DNA of 64,000 nt, taken from NCBI GenBank assembly GCA_963922455.1, contig CAWUIO010000012.1:22312-86311 (forward strand), written 5' to 3'. The notes below the pieces were generated by a model. The model made no database searches and was not told the DNA's origin. It was given only the letters and a program-made list of their open reading frames with translations. The translations under genes were made by a program, and so were the position numbers. This document shows, one piece after another, positions 17,133-27,600 of the stretch. The DNA comes from CAWUIO01 sp963922455. Its GTDB lineage: Bacteria; Bacteroidota; Bacteroidia; Cytophagales; Microscillaceae. How positions within the stretch are numbered: the stretch's first letter is position 1; each line of letters begins with the position of its first letter.

Positions 17133-18725
17133 ATGCCATCTTCTTCCCAATCCTGGTTGCCCGGCGAGATTACTTGGGTTTTAATCTTATGTTTTTTTCT
17201 TATTCTTTCCCTACTCTACAATTTAGGGCTCAATCCCTTACACTTTGAGGAGCCCCGTCGGGCCTTGATTGGCCTGGAAATGCAGTTGAACCAAAATTAT
17301 TGGGTACCTACGCAAACTGGGGACTTTTATTATAAAAAGCCCCCGGTATATAACTGGTTACTCATCTTTTTTACCAACATGCTGGGATCTCAATCTGAGT
17401 TTGCGTACCGCTTAGTAACGCCCATCTCTTTGGTGTTGATGAGTCTATTAACGTTTCAGGCCGTGAAAATACACGTAGGGAAGCGAGAGGCGCTATATGC
17501 GGCTTTGTTTACCATGGTAGCCTCCCATATGTATATCCATTTTAGTCGCCTGGCAGAAATTGATATCTTTTATTCACTGATCACCTATGCGGGCTTTTTG
17601 AGTTTGTATCACTTCGATGCGAAGCAGAAGGCGTATACGGCCTTTATGATTACGTATATATTAGGGGCCATTGGGGCCTTGACCAAAGGCTTCCCTACCT
17701 TGGTATTTTTGGGCTTAAGTATCACGGCTTATCTGCTGCTTAGGGGAGAGTGGAAGCGTCTGTTTTCCGGGCCTCACCTAGCTGGGGTCTTGGTCTTTTT
17801 TCTCTTGGTAGGAGGGTATTTTGCTATTTATTTACGCTACAATGCATTAGAAAACTATTTCTACTATATGTGGTCGCAGGCTAGTGAGCGTACGGTTTTA
17901 GAAAATAAGCTGAGCAAATTTTTTCATCATTTGTATCTATTTCCTGTGAATTTATGGCTCAACTTGCTGCCCGGGTCCTTACTGCTGATTTGGGGCTGGC
18001 ATAGGGGCTATATGCATACCTTGAGGCGCCATCCTTTTGTGGCTTATTGTGGCTTGATGATATTGGCCAATATATGGGTGTATTGGATTTCTCCGGGTAC
18101 TCGTCCGCGGTATATCTACATGTTTCATCCTTTGTTGATTATCTTGATGGTATATGGCTATTTTCATAGACCGACTGAAGAGCGTTTTTGGGCTAAGTTG
18201 GGTGTTATTTTAGGCGGAGTACTGGTCTTTTCCTTAGGTATTGGGGCTTGGACTTTGCCATTTATTCCCAACTTTGAGTTCATTCCGCGATACGAGATAT
18301 ACACCATCAGTGCGATCACTTTTGCTTTTGCTTTACTTTTGTCTTGGCTATATTGGCAAAAGAAGGCATACCGGTTTTTATGCTTGGTAAGTGCTTTGGT
18401 ACTGGTACGGTGGGTCGTAAACTTTACGGTGATACCCGATTTGGCCCAAGAAGGTCTGGGAAAGGACATGCAAGATATTGCCTATGCAATTTATGAGGAA
18501 GTAGGGGAGGCGCCTTTGTATTTATGGGAGGCCTCGGAGATTCATCTTACCACGGTATTTTACCTCGAGCGCTCTAGACAAAAAGTGTTGAGCCGGAGTG
18601 CTAGCTTCCAGGAAGGAATGTATTTCTTAAAAGACGAGGAAATTTCCCTGGAAGAGCCATTTGAAACACTTATGGAGTTTATTTCGGATGGGCGTACTAT
18701 CTATCTGATCAGGAAACCAGATTAA
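17133..18725 (+). CDS. ArnT/PMT-like membrane glycosyltransferase (GT83 type)
   Basis: A 530-residue polytopic protein with about 11-12 hydrophobic segments. The first periplasmic loop reads LNPLHFEEPRRALIGLEM, and further on come QTGDFYYKKPPVYNWL and HFSRLAEIDIFYSL. This matches the E/D-containing loop 1 and the KPP-x-YNWL signature of ArnT-like and related dolichyl-phosphate-mannose-type transferases, which move a sugar from undecaprenyl phosphate to lipid A or another acceptor on the periplasmic face. It is the last plus-strand gene of the cluster and follows the MsbA-like exporter by 14 bp. Its stop is only 5 bp from the end of the convergent GtrA-family gene. Donor and acceptor are not determinable here. 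Confidence 0.85.
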   Translation: MPSSSQSWLPGEITWVLILCFFLILSLLYNLGLNPLHFEEPRRALIGLEMQLNQNYWVPTQTGDFYYKKPPVYNWLLIFFTNMLGSQSEFAYRLVTPISLVLMSLLTFQAVKIHVGKREALYAALFTMVASHMYIHFSRLAEIDIFYSLITYAGFLSLYHFDAKQKAYTAFMITYILGAIGALTKGFPTLVFLGLSITAYLLLRGEWKRLFSGPHLAGVLVFFLLVGGYFAIYLRYNALENYFYYMWSQASERTVLENKLSKFFHHLYLFPVNLWLNLLPGSLLLIWGWHRGYMHTLRRHPFVAYCGLMILANIWVYWISPGTRPRYIYMFHPLLIILMVYGYFHRPTEERFWAKLGVILGGVLVFSLGIGAWTLPFIPNFEFIPRYEIYTISAITFAFALLLSWLYWQKKAYRFLCLVSALVLVRWVVNFTVIPDLAQEGLGKDMQDIAYAIYEEVGEAPLYLWEASEIHLTTVFYLERSRQKVLSRSASFQEGMYFLKDEEISLEEPFETLMEFISDGRTIYLIRKPD

Positions 18726-18730
18726 GGTTT

Positions 18731-19192
18731 TTATAAACTTTGGCTTACTTCGGGATCTCTTTTACGGCGCAGTATTTTTTCAAAAGCAAAGCGCTTGGTA
18801 TAGAAGTTATAAAAAAAGATAATACCTGTAACCAGGAGCTTGGTGACAAATTGATATTTGGCAAAGAAAGGATAATGAGTGAGCCAATAGACAATATAGG
18901 TGCCAATGGCTATCCCTAGCAAGGAAAAACCAATAGACATGAAAAAGGCTGAGTATAAATCTCTTCTCAGAAAAAATACATAGCGTTTTTGGAGGAAAAA
19001 ATTAATGAGCATACCGCAACTAGACGAAATTAGGTTGGAGCTTACAGCATCTAGGACGGTATAAACTAATAGGTTATACAGAATATTATCTACAAGCGTA
19101 GCCAGAGAAGAGGTGGCGGCAAATTTTAGCTTAGGGATAATGAACTCTTTAAATTCTCTAAGGAAAGGATGGGTACTTGGGTTTTCGGCCAT
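18731..19192 (-). CDS. GtrA-family membrane protein
   Basis: A 153-residue protein with four hydrophobic helices, consistent with the GtrA/PF04138 family thought to help translocate undecaprenyl-phosphate-linked glucose or other lipid-linked sugars. The conserved features are FAATSSLATLVDNILYNLLV, LISSSCGMLINFFLQKRYVF (the xNFxxxrxxvF signature) and LVTGIIFFYNFYTKRFAF near the end. The open frame can begin two codons earlier at a GTG (19198), but I use the ATG at 19192. It converges on the ArnT-like gene. An ArnT-type enzyme needs lipid-linked sugar, so a GtrA protein next door fits functionally, although the genes are on opposite strands. Confidence 0.85.
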   Translation of the reverse strand: MAENPSTHPFLREFKEFIIPKLKFAATSSLATLVDNILYNLLVYTVLDAVSSNLISSSCGMLINFFLQKRYVFFLRRDLYSAFFMSIGFSLLGIAIGTYIVYWLTHYPFFAKYQFVTKLLVTGIIFFYNFYTKRFAFEKILRRKRDPEVSQSL

Positions 19193-19591
19193 ACACACTT
19201 GCTTAGCAAAAAATTAAAGCCTTTTATTGGGCATTTTGAATGGGGTAATTTGGCAAAATTAGCTACAATATCCTAAATCAGAAAGATCCTGGGCCTAAAT
19301 TAGTTCAATGCCGGCTGGGTAAAAGCAGAAGATTGTCAAAATAGCATGTTTTGAGGACAGCCATACGGTAAGAATTGCCCTTGAAAATAGAATGAATGGT
19401 GTTTTTTATAAAGAAAATAGAATACCTTAGTTGGCAAACAGTTTAAATAAATCCTTTGGACGGCCCAGGGCCAATTTACTCTGGAAATACGGACACCTGA
19501 TTTTATCAGGCCTCCAAGTGGTACATTTTGCTGGCAAGGATTAAACTAACCCAGTTTCTCAGTAATATATCTTGAATTGAGCCCTTGAATT
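19193..19591. other. Non-coding divergent region, nothing recognised
   Basis: About 400 bp between divergent genes. It is A/T-rich. I see no element copy, no hairpin with a T-run and no small frame with a convincing start. Promoters for the two flanking genes are expected here. Confidence 0.4.
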
Positions 19592-20110
19592 ATGGGAAAA
19601 GTAGTACGATTTTTTAAAAATGTAAGCATTTTACTTTTTGTGGTTTTATTGGTATTATCTTACATGGAGCTATCCGACCGCTCTACGACCTTAGTTTTGT
19701 ACAGAGATGCCGATGGGGGCCATCAATTTCGGGTTTCGGTGGATACCTATTTTTATGCGAGTTCGGCCATTGTCATTTTTTCAAATTTTATATTGTCTAT
19801 GGTGGTGATGCAGTTACAAAGGCTGCCCATGCATCGTATGGAGATGCCGGAGGTAGACTTTTGGCGGGCTTCTCCCGAAAGAAAAGAACGTTTAAAGGAC
19901 ATATTTCGGGTTTGGATCTATGGTTTTGCCATTATGATCAATGTGGTGGTGATTACCTGTGTGGGCAAAATTTGGTTTGTCAACCGGGGCATTGGGGGAA
20001 AACTGAGTGAATATGGATGGATCCTGTTTGGCTTTGTGCTCGCTTTTTTGCTTTGGTTTGGATTTATTTTTTACCGAGTACGTGTTCGTAAGGAAGAATA
20101 CATCATATAA
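19592..20110 (+). CDS. Uncharacterised four-helix membrane protein
   Basis: A 172-residue protein I do not recognise. Hydrophobic segments lie at about residues 10-27, 54-75, 107-127 and 142-163, which suggests four transmembrane helices. The loop between helices 1 and 2 (SDRSTTLVLYRDADGGHQF) would face outward and the charged loop at 85-105 (RASPERKERLKDIF) inward. No catalytic motif is visible. The next gene begins 8 bp after its stop on the same strand, so they form a likely two-gene unit of envelope proteins. Function unknown. Confidence 0.75.
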   Translation: MGKVVRFFKNVSILLFVVLLVLSYMELSDRSTTLVLYRDADGGHQFRVSVDTYFYASSAIVIFSNFILSMVVMQLQRLPMHRMEMPEVDFWRASPERKERLKDIFRVWIYGFAIMINVVVITCVGKIWFVNRGIGGKLSEYGWILFGFVLAFLLWFGFIFYRVRVRKEEYII

Positions 20111-20118
20111 TTACTTCC

Positions 20119-20667
20119 TTGAAAAAAATACTACTGATTTTACTGATTTATAACCTGGGCCTATCCTCCCTACAAGCTCAATGGACGCTCGTGTTGGAAG
20201 GAGGAGGGGTATTTCCTTTAGGAAATTTAGCCCGACGCTTGGAAACTGGCATTGGCGGAGATGCGGGCATTTATTATCGTTTTGACAATCGTGTCCGACT
20301 CGGCCTTGGTCTGGGCTATTATGCTTTTCGGCAGGAGAATAGCGATTTAAGCGGCGATGAATTGCGCTCAAGTATCGTACCCTTTACGCTGCGGGTTGGC
20401 TATTGCTTGGGAGATGAAAATTTTGAAGTCCTGGCCCAATTAGAAACAGGCTTATACTTAATCGGGTTTCGTTCTTTACAATTTGCGAATAACCAAAGTA
20501 TTGTAAGTAATGAGACCCGTTTTGGGATCGCACCCAAATTAGGTATGCGGGTCCTCCTGAGCCCCCGAGTTGACCTGCTTTTTTCGGCCAGCTTTCATTA
20601 TCTGATCCGGGATGAGGTACAGGAATACTACATAAGGCCGGGTATTGGTTTTTTGATACACTTATAA
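20119..20667 (+). CDS. Putative outer-membrane beta-barrel protein
   Basis: A 182-residue exported protein. The N-terminus KKILLILLIYNLGLSSLQAQ is a signal peptide with an AQA/LQAQ-type cleavage site. The mature part alternates hydrophobic and polar residues and has barrel-like strands (RVRLGLGLGYYAF, SIVPFTLRVGYCLG, RFGIAPKLGMRVLL), ending in a strand (YIRPGIGFLIHL) suited to barrel insertion. It resembles the porin/OmpA-barrel-like PF13568 proteins common in Bacteroidota. The start is a TTG at 20119. The upstream membrane-protein gene ends 8 bp before it. Precise role unknown. Confidence 0.72.
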   Translation: MKKILLILLIYNLGLSSLQAQWTLVLEGGGVFPLGNLARRLETGIGGDAGIYYRFDNRVRLGLGLGYYAFRQENSDLSGDELRSSIVPFTLRVGYCLGDENFEVLAQLETGLYLIGFRSLQFANNQSIVSNETRFGIAPKLGMRVLLSPRVDLLFSASFHYLIRDEVQEYYIRPGIGFLIHL

Positions 20668-20688
20668 TTGGTTCAAGCCGTATTTCTT

Positions 20689-20819
20689 GGCTTAGGGATG
20701 GAGCGGCCTGTTTGAGCCCGCCGCCGGATTGCGGGTGAGCCGGCGAGTAGCGAGAGCCCGACCCGCGCCCAAGCTACATGTTTTACCGGGCACAAGAGGA
20801 GATTGCGCGGGGAAGCCCC
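20689..20819 (-). repeat. Dispersed GC-rich structured element, copy 5 (T-A class)
   Basis: On the minus strand it runs from GGGGCTTCCCCGCGC to CCCTAAGCC, with stem B CCCGCGC/GCGCGGG. It lies in the convergent gap between the barrel gene and the kinase gene, 46 bp past the kinase stop and sense to it. Confidence 0.88.
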
Positions 20820-20865
20820 TTTTTTATACATTTTTTCATTTCTCGCAAGCGCTTGCTTAGGGAGC

Positions 20866-23241
20866 TTAATTTAAGGCGCTTACGTCACTTTTTAAGTCAC
20901 GCGTTAACATGTCTTCCTGAAAAATAGCCGGCAGCTGGATTGTGAAAACGCTTGATTGTTGGAGCTTACTTTCAAAGTGGACGCTACCCCGCAGGCGTTT
21001 GATAGCCCGTTTGACAACATATAGCCCCAAGCCATTGCCCTGGGAAGCCTCATTGGCCCGGAAATACATGTCAAAAATATTGGCGTGATACTCTGGAGCG
21101 ATTCCTTGGCCATTATCGGAGACTTGTAAAGTGGCCATTTGGCCCTCCATAAAAATCTCTATTTTAACAATTGGGTCGTCTTTTGGTCGGCAAAATAGAA
21201 TGGAGTTTTCTATGAGATTATATAAGATCGAGTGGATTAGCGTATCATTGCTTACAAAGTGCATGGACTCTTGTATTTCACACGTTACCCGGATATTATA
21301 TTTCTCTATTTTTTCAGAAAGTCGTTTTTGTATGTTACGAATAATCGGCTGAAACTTCACTCTCTCGTACTCAAGGTTTTGGTCATTGATATCACATACC
21401 ATCATGAGCTTGACCAGCATCTTGTCCATGTTTTTGGCAGTTAAAGTGACTTTCTCAAAAAGCTCTAATGAGTCGGGATCGGTAAGGGTCATGTCGGCTA
21501 CCTGAGAGATACCCATAAGGGTGGTAAGAGGGCGCCTAAAATCGTGAGAAGCCCGATAAATAAAAATATCAAGCTCCCGCAAGGCCTGGTTGAGTTGCTC
21601 GGTACGGGCCCTCACTTCTTGTTCTAAGACCTCATTTATTTTATTGATTTCTTCATTCTTTTTCCGGACCTTTTCTTCTTCGGCTTGCACTTTACGGTAG
21701 GCGCTTTTTAGGTTGTCTTCGCTGGTACGTAGTTGTTCATTAATGAGCTCCAGGACATTGTGTTTCTTGATAAGGGCTTCTTGAGTAACTTGAAGTTCTT
21801 CCAAACTTTGCATTAAGCGCCTTTCATTATGTACCAGTTGACGGTTTTTATCCTCAATAGCATTTTTTTGCATGAGGATTTCCGCGTGCTGCACTTCCAG
21901 GATATTATTTTTGGTCGTTATCTCGTGCTTCTGCTCCTCTATGGTTTTGAGCTGATAGCTTACTTCTTGCGATAAGAGTTGGTTTTCGTATTGCTGCCGT
22001 GCCTCCTTGGTTTTTAAGTGGTAAAGCAATTTGGGCTTTTCTTTAAAATTTAGTCCCCTTTGTAATTTTAGCCTATAGCCTAAACCTAGGGAGAAAAGCA
22101 TGATTTCACCCACTACGCCAATTTGGGCAAAGATGATAAAGGGGATGGATTGGTTGAGATAGTAAGTAAATATGGCACAGACGGTACCGAGCAACAAAAG
22201 TGAGTTGCCACTCAAAACAAAGGAGGCTATCTCAAACTTTTTCCGAGAACGGTACACGACAACAATTCCCAAGATAATGCCGATCAACAAACTGGCATTG
22301 ATGAGAGCCAAGGCCAAATAAAAACGATTGGCCAAAAAGATGATTAAGAAGGCGATACTCGTTACACCTATTTGGAACCATACATTAAGCTGTAAAGCTT
22401 TCAAGAAAACCTGGGAATGGGGACTCTCTTCCACAATCCGAACGATAAATCGGAAGTAAAAAATACTCATTAAGCCACAAAAAACGCCTAAGTGCAGGTT
22501 TAAGCGAGGGTGCTCAGGTAATAAAAATTCACCCGTGTAGCCGAAAAACCAGAGAAAATATACCAAGGAGGCGGCAATGTAGGCACAATAATTTAAGTAG
22601 CCTATATCCTTTAATAAGGTATACATCAAGAGATTGTAGACCAGCATAATGAATAAAATCCCGTGAAAGATACCGTGGTATAAACTCAAGGCCTGCCCTT
22701 TGCCGTACCAAATCCTTTCGGGGATTACTTGAATATGTAAGTACCAAGGTATATCGCTTAGGGGAAAGATTTTAAAATAAACCTGCACCTCTTCGCCAGG
22801 TAATAGCTCAAGGGGCACCACACCCTCACGATTGCTCCGAAAATAGGGGCGAAAGCGTTTATGCACCAACTCCCCGGTTTTATATTCTTCTTTTTCCCCG
22901 TTTTGGCGAATGATATGAACTTCTATTTGATCATACTTACCCATCGATAAGGCCCAATCTGAGGTATGGGTCAACTCACTTTTGATGCGGAAACGAGCCC
23001 AAAGGCGTTTTCGGGTACGAAGGTGCTTGGGGTAATGAGGACGCCAAGACAATTGAGGGTTTTGTACTTGTCTAAATTTTAGGTTGGAATATTCGGGAGA
23101 GATAGTTTCAATGTTGACAGGCATGCCCTCCACAAGTTTCTTCTCATCTCGGATACTAATGACCGTCTCCTGAGCCTGAAGCAAGCCAAGCGGATAAACC
23201 AGCAAAAACAATATTGTGTGAAAAAAAAAATTTGATTTCAT
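20866..23241 (-). CDS. 7TMR-DISM-type sensor histidine kinase
   Basis: A 791-residue hybrid-free sensor kinase. A signal peptide (residues 1-23, ending LLQAQ) precedes a periplasmic 7TMR-DISM extracellular domain (about 40-180). Seven hydrophobic helices follow (about 185-395), then a long coiled coil (415-555, rich in E/Q/K). The HisKA domain has the phosphoacceptor in YRASHDFRRPLTTL at about residue 566. The ATPase domain has N-box NLIENSILF, G1 VSDNGQGIAPEY and G2 GNGLGLYVVKRAI. The periplasmic domain type is usually linked to carbohydrate or small-molecule sensing. No response regulator is adjacent, so its partner is elsewhere. The gene converges on the barrel gene. Confidence 0.92.
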   Translation of the reverse strand: MKSNFFFHTILFLLVYPLGLLQAQETVISIRDEKKLVEGMPVNIETISPEYSNLKFRQVQNPQLSWRPHYPKHLRTRKRLWARFRIKSELTHTSDWALSMGKYDQIEVHIIRQNGEKEEYKTGELVHKRFRPYFRSNREGVVPLELLPGEEVQVYFKIFPLSDIPWYLHIQVIPERIWYGKGQALSLYHGIFHGILFIMLVYNLLMYTLLKDIGYLNYCAYIAASLVYFLWFFGYTGEFLLPEHPRLNLHLGVFCGLMSIFYFRFIVRIVEESPHSQVFLKALQLNVWFQIGVTSIAFLIIFLANRFYLALALINASLLIGIILGIVVVYRSRKKFEIASFVLSGNSLLLLGTVCAIFTYYLNQSIPFIIFAQIGVVGEIMLFSLGLGYRLKLQRGLNFKEKPKLLYHLKTKEARQQYENQLLSQEVSYQLKTIEEQKHEITTKNNILEVQHAEILMQKNAIEDKNRQLVHNERRLMQSLEELQVTQEALIKKHNVLELINEQLRTSEDNLKSAYRKVQAEEEKVRKKNEEINKINEVLEQEVRARTEQLNQALRELDIFIYRASHDFRRPLTTLMGISQVADMTLTDPDSLELFEKVTLTAKNMDKMLVKLMMVCDINDQNLEYERVKFQPIIRNIQKRLSEKIEKYNIRVTCEIQESMHFVSNDTLIHSILYNLIENSILFCRPKDDPIVKIEIFMEGQMATLQVSDNGQGIAPEYHANIFDMYFRANEASQGNGLGLYVVKRAIKRLRGSVHFESKLQQSSVFTIQLPAIFQEDMLTRDLKSDVSALN

Positions 23242-23934
23242 AAAGGATCTATGCCTGCTCCCAAATAACAGGTATCAATGTGGTAAAATGCCTACATTAT
23301 CTGGTACCCTCACAACGATAATTTTATAGTAAATAGATGAATCTCAAAAAAGCCAAACGTAAACCCTATGTTAGTTTAGAGGCTATTTGGCTAAGGAAAC
23401 CCTTATCTTCCTTGCCCACGGCTTGTGAGATAATTACGAATACAACAGGAATGGCTTTTTTTAATAAACTGGGGTAAGTTTTGCCTCATTAAGTCCATGT
23501 TTGTAGGGATCACACCAAAAGTAGGCGGTGTACATTTTGACGGGGTTTTATACGCTTCATACTTCTTGTTTGCATTGCATTATACCCCCATATTTAGTGA
23601 AGCGGCTAGGCTTGTCAGAAAACCATATGCCTAAAGATTGGGTAAATAGTGTAGTATATTAACTTATAAAAAAAGAAGAGTTGGGGCTTGCCCGCGCAAA
23701 AAAAATAGGAGTTTCAGTATAACAATAGGGGCTGGCGCGGGCCGGGCTATCGCTACTCGCCTGCCTACCCTCAGGCAGCGGCGGGCTCAGACAGGCCGCT
23801 CTATCCCTAAGCCAAAACCCAATGAAAAATTAATGCTTTTTTTGTAAGACGCCTGACAAAAATTTAAGCCAGATAAGGACAAATTGTTGGAGCAAATCAA
23901 AATTCTTTTCACCAAGACCTAAAATACGAACTAC
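23242..23934. promoter_or_regulatory. Divergent region carrying element copy 6
   Basis: About 690 bp between the divergent kinase and folA genes. The only structured feature is element copy 6. The rest is A/T-rich, without a small frame or terminator that I can support. Confidence 0.45.
23683..23813 (+). repeat. Dispersed GC-rich structured element, copy 6 (T-A class)
   Basis: It runs from GGGGCTTGCCCGCGC to CCCTAAGCC, with an 8-bp stem B (GCCCGCGC/GCGCGGGC). Stem C is CGCC/GGCG, with an additional CTGCC/GGCAG hairpin inside it. The flank after AAGCC is A-rich. It lies 121 bp upstream of folA, in the same direction. Confidence 0.9.
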
Positions 23935-24429
23935 ATGATATTTTCCTTGATTGCTGCCATTGGCGAAAACCGGGAACTAGGCCTAGACAATCGCTTACCC
24001 TGGCATTTGCCAGCAGACACGGCTTACTTTAAACAGATGATCCTGGACAAACCGGTGATGATGGGGCGATTGAGCTACCAAAATGTAGATGCCCAATTCT
24101 CGACATATAAGAATGTTATACTGAGCCGGAGTAGCCAACTCGAATTAGAAGAAGGCTTTTATCAAGCGTATAATCTCGAGGAAGCTTTGGAATTATTGAA
24201 AGATGAAAACGAGGTATTTGTACTAGGGGGAGCTTCCCTTTATGAGAAAACCCTTCCCATTGCGAATTATTTGTATCTAACCCACATCCGGGCAGCATTT
24301 AAGGCAGACAGTTTTTTTCCAGAAATCCCTTGGGAAGATTGGGAGCAGCTTCAGGCAAAAGACTATTCTCCTGACCAAGAAAACCGCTTTTCGTATACTT
24401 TTGCCAAGTATACGCGCCTAAAAGCTTGA
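23935..24429 (+). CDS. folA: Dihydrofolate reductase
   Basis: A 164-residue enzyme reducing dihydrofolate to tetrahydrofolate with NADPH. The N-terminal core IFSLIAAIGENRELGLDNRL and the following PWHLPADTAYFK hold the substrate-binding loop with the catalytic acidic residue in the LPADTAYF helix. KPVMMGRLSY is the NADPH-binding segment, and VFVLGGASLYEKTLP carries the second cofactor motif (GGxxxY). Length is typical. The usual MGRKT(F/Y) reads MGRLSY here, a mild deviation. thyA, which often accompanies folA, is absent, and the gene seems monocistronic, with element copy 6 upstream. Confidence 0.95.
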   Translation: MIFSLIAAIGENRELGLDNRLPWHLPADTAYFKQMILDKPVMMGRLSYQNVDAQFSTYKNVILSRSSQLELEEGFYQAYNLEEALELLKDENEVFVLGGASLYEKTLPIANYLYLTHIRAAFKADSFFPEIPWEDWEQLQAKDYSPDQENRFSYTFAKYTRLKA

Positions 24430-24635
24430 AAACTTACATTGTAAATTTTCGTCCTAAAAGAAAAGTAAAAAAAACCTGGGACGGACGGCATAATTTCTGA
24501 TATTTGTATGTGGGATCAATCGAGGCCCATTTCAACAAAAATCTTCTTCTTCTCCAGTCTACATTGTCCTATTGAAAATTTATTTCAGTGAGGTGGTCTA
24601 TAATCTCAATTTAAAAATAACAAAACAACAGTATA

Positions 24636-27600
24636 ATGATCTTCGGAATCAAATTACATCTTAACGATTATCTTAGAATCGCGCTGGTGTTCCTATGTAT
24701 AGTCGCGATTTATCCCGATTCAAAGGCTCAGGTTTGTGAAGGAGAATGGTTCGTCCAAGAAGACCAAGCAGCGCGCGGTGATTGGAAAAGACACGAGTCG
24801 GGCTTTGTAGAATTGAATGGAAAATTCTACCTTTTAGGAGGGCGGGGAAACAAAGAAATCGCCGTTTACGACCCACAATCCAAAATCTGGTCGCGCACCC
24901 ATACCCTTCTCAATAACATCCATCACTTTCAGGCTCTAGCCTATGACAACAAAATATACATCATGGGTGCTTTAACGGATAATTTTCCCAATGAAGATCC
25001 GTATCCCAATATCCTCATTTACGACCCAGTTCAAAACACCTTGACTGATGGGCCAGAAGTTCCAGAAGCCCGGCGCCGGGGTTCCTCGGGAGTGGTCTTG
25101 TATCAAGATAAATTTTATATCGTTGGCGGTAACCGCAATGGCCACCGCTCCAAAATGGAAGATGGTACTACCCCAGCCCACGTATCTTGGTTTGATTGCT
25201 ATGATCCAGTGAATGATACTTGGGAGATCTTAGCGGATGCTCCCCACGCTCGGGATCATTTTCATGCGGCAGTTTTTCAAGATAAAATGTTTGTAGCTGG
25301 CGGTAGACGTTCTAGCCAAGATATCCCCTCGGTGGGTAGTGCTGGTGACACCGAAGTGGCAGTAGATGTATATGATTTTACGAATAACCGTTGGCTGGTT
25401 GCTGGCGAAAACCCCTCCGATTTACCAAGCCCCCGGGCGGGAGCCTCCAATGCCATTTTAGGGAACGAACTCTTGGTAATTGGTGGCGAAACTACTGACA
25501 ATTTGGAATCCTTGCTCCGGGTAGAAGCCCTCGACCTTGATCTGGGTACTTGGCGTAGATTGGACGACCTAAATACAGGGCGGCACGGTACGCAGGCCAT
25601 CGTTTACCAAGGTGATGTGTACTTGGCAGCCGGCTCTGAACAACCTGGCAATGATGAAATTACAAACCAAGAAGATTTTATGGAGGCTTATTCGTGTGAT
25701 GGCCCTCTCTACCAATGGCAAAATAAAACGAATAGCTTTTCAACGCACTTGGAAGGTCCCGCCGTACAAGTAGAGGATAAAATCTATGTTTTTGGAGGCT
25801 TCGTCGATGCCCTTGCGGCCAGTAATATCTGTGAATACTACGATGCATCCACTGATACGTGGACCCAACTCCCTAATATGTTGGATGCCGTTACCCACCT
25901 AGGAGCCGTGCGCATAGGAGATGAAATTTGGTTACCTGGGGGCTTTGATTCTGGTGAATCTGCCTTGAGTACAGTTCAGATATTTAATATGACGAGCCAA
26001 ACTTGGCGATATGGCCCCGAACTTCCTGAGCCATTTGCTTCTAATGGCGTAGCCCGACTAGGCAATCAGGTACACGTATTTGGTGGTTTGCAATTCAACC
26101 GTATCGATGCGAATACCAATCACTACTTTTATGATTTGGATTATCCGGAATTAGGTTGGCAACGGGCCGCTCCCTTCACCAACGGTCGTAACCATTTCTC
26201 TACGGTTACACAAAGAGGAAAAATTTACGCCATAGGGGGGGCTACCGGGCACGATATCCCACCTGTTCCCGAAGACCTGCCCACAGTAACTGTTTACGAT
26301 CCGGTAAGCGACTCTTGGACCACCTTAGCCGACCTGCCAGCAAGTCGCTCCCATAATGATCCGGGTTCTTTTATTACCCCAGATGGCCGCATCATCACTG
26401 TGGGCGGGCGCTCCTTTTTTGGCGTAACTAGTGGGGATGCCAAGCTCACAATGGAAGAAATAACCATCTATGATCCCATTAGCAATACGTGGATGGAATT
26501 CGGTGTACAAGAAGCGCGTAGATTAGCTCCATTTGCTCGTTTAGTAGGCAATGAAATGTTTATCGGAAGTGGTGGAACCCGGTGGGACACCCCAACCTCA
26601 GAGCTTAAATGTACCAAAGTGAATTTCTCAGAAATAAAAGAGCTTGGCTTTTCTGCCAAAGCTACGTCTTTTCAGCTGAACATAGGCGAAACGGCAGACC
26701 TAACGGCTTTGCTTTGGACTTTATACGGAGAAACTACCGTAACTCTCGATATTCAGAGTGGAGCCGAGTGGTTATCCTTAAATAACCCGCCTGCCTCAGC
26801 GATTTCAGAGGGAGTGCCGGTGTATGCTACTATTCAAACCCAAAATGTAAGTTCTGGAACCTATCAAGCTGTCTTGGTAGCTAGTGCCCCTGGCTTCACC
26901 TCGGCTACTTTGCAAATTGACTTGGTCCTTGAAAACCCCAATCAAATTGGTTCCAGTGCCTGGTTGGAAGCCGAGTGTGCCCAAATAGGCTCAAATTGGA
27001 TGGAAGAAAGTTCTGCTGATGCCTCCAAAGGGAATTATGTAGTTTACCGAGGAGCTAGCAATAGTATAAACCGGGCGCCAGAAGACATCCCAGAGAATTA
27101 TGTACGCTTCCCCCTTGATATGTCTGAGGGAGGGGTGTATCATATTTTTGCCCGCTACAAGGCTTTTGATCACTCACAAAACTCATTCTGGGTGAGGCTT
27201 AATGATGGAGAATGGATCAAATGGTGGCAAGGCTTGGATCCTTCCACCGAATTTCGTTGGGCAAAAATCGCCGCTACCACTTTTACCCTACTAAGCGGTA
27301 ACAATACCCTGGATATTGCTTACAGAGAAAAAGGGGCCCAACTGGATAAAATTTACGTAGACCAAACTGGGCAGCAACCCACTGACCTAGGTACTGAGGG
27401 CAGTAATTGTACCAACCCAAGCCCAAACCTACCTCCTCAGCTAACCTTAGTCCCTGACCTTCAAAGCGAAGAAGGCTCTGAAATATCAAACCTAAGCATA
27501 GTAAGTGCCCTGGACAATGAAAATGACGTCTTAATATACAATGCCACAGGGCTGCCAGAAGGACTTAGTATGTCTCAAACTACTGGTTTGGTAAGTGGGA

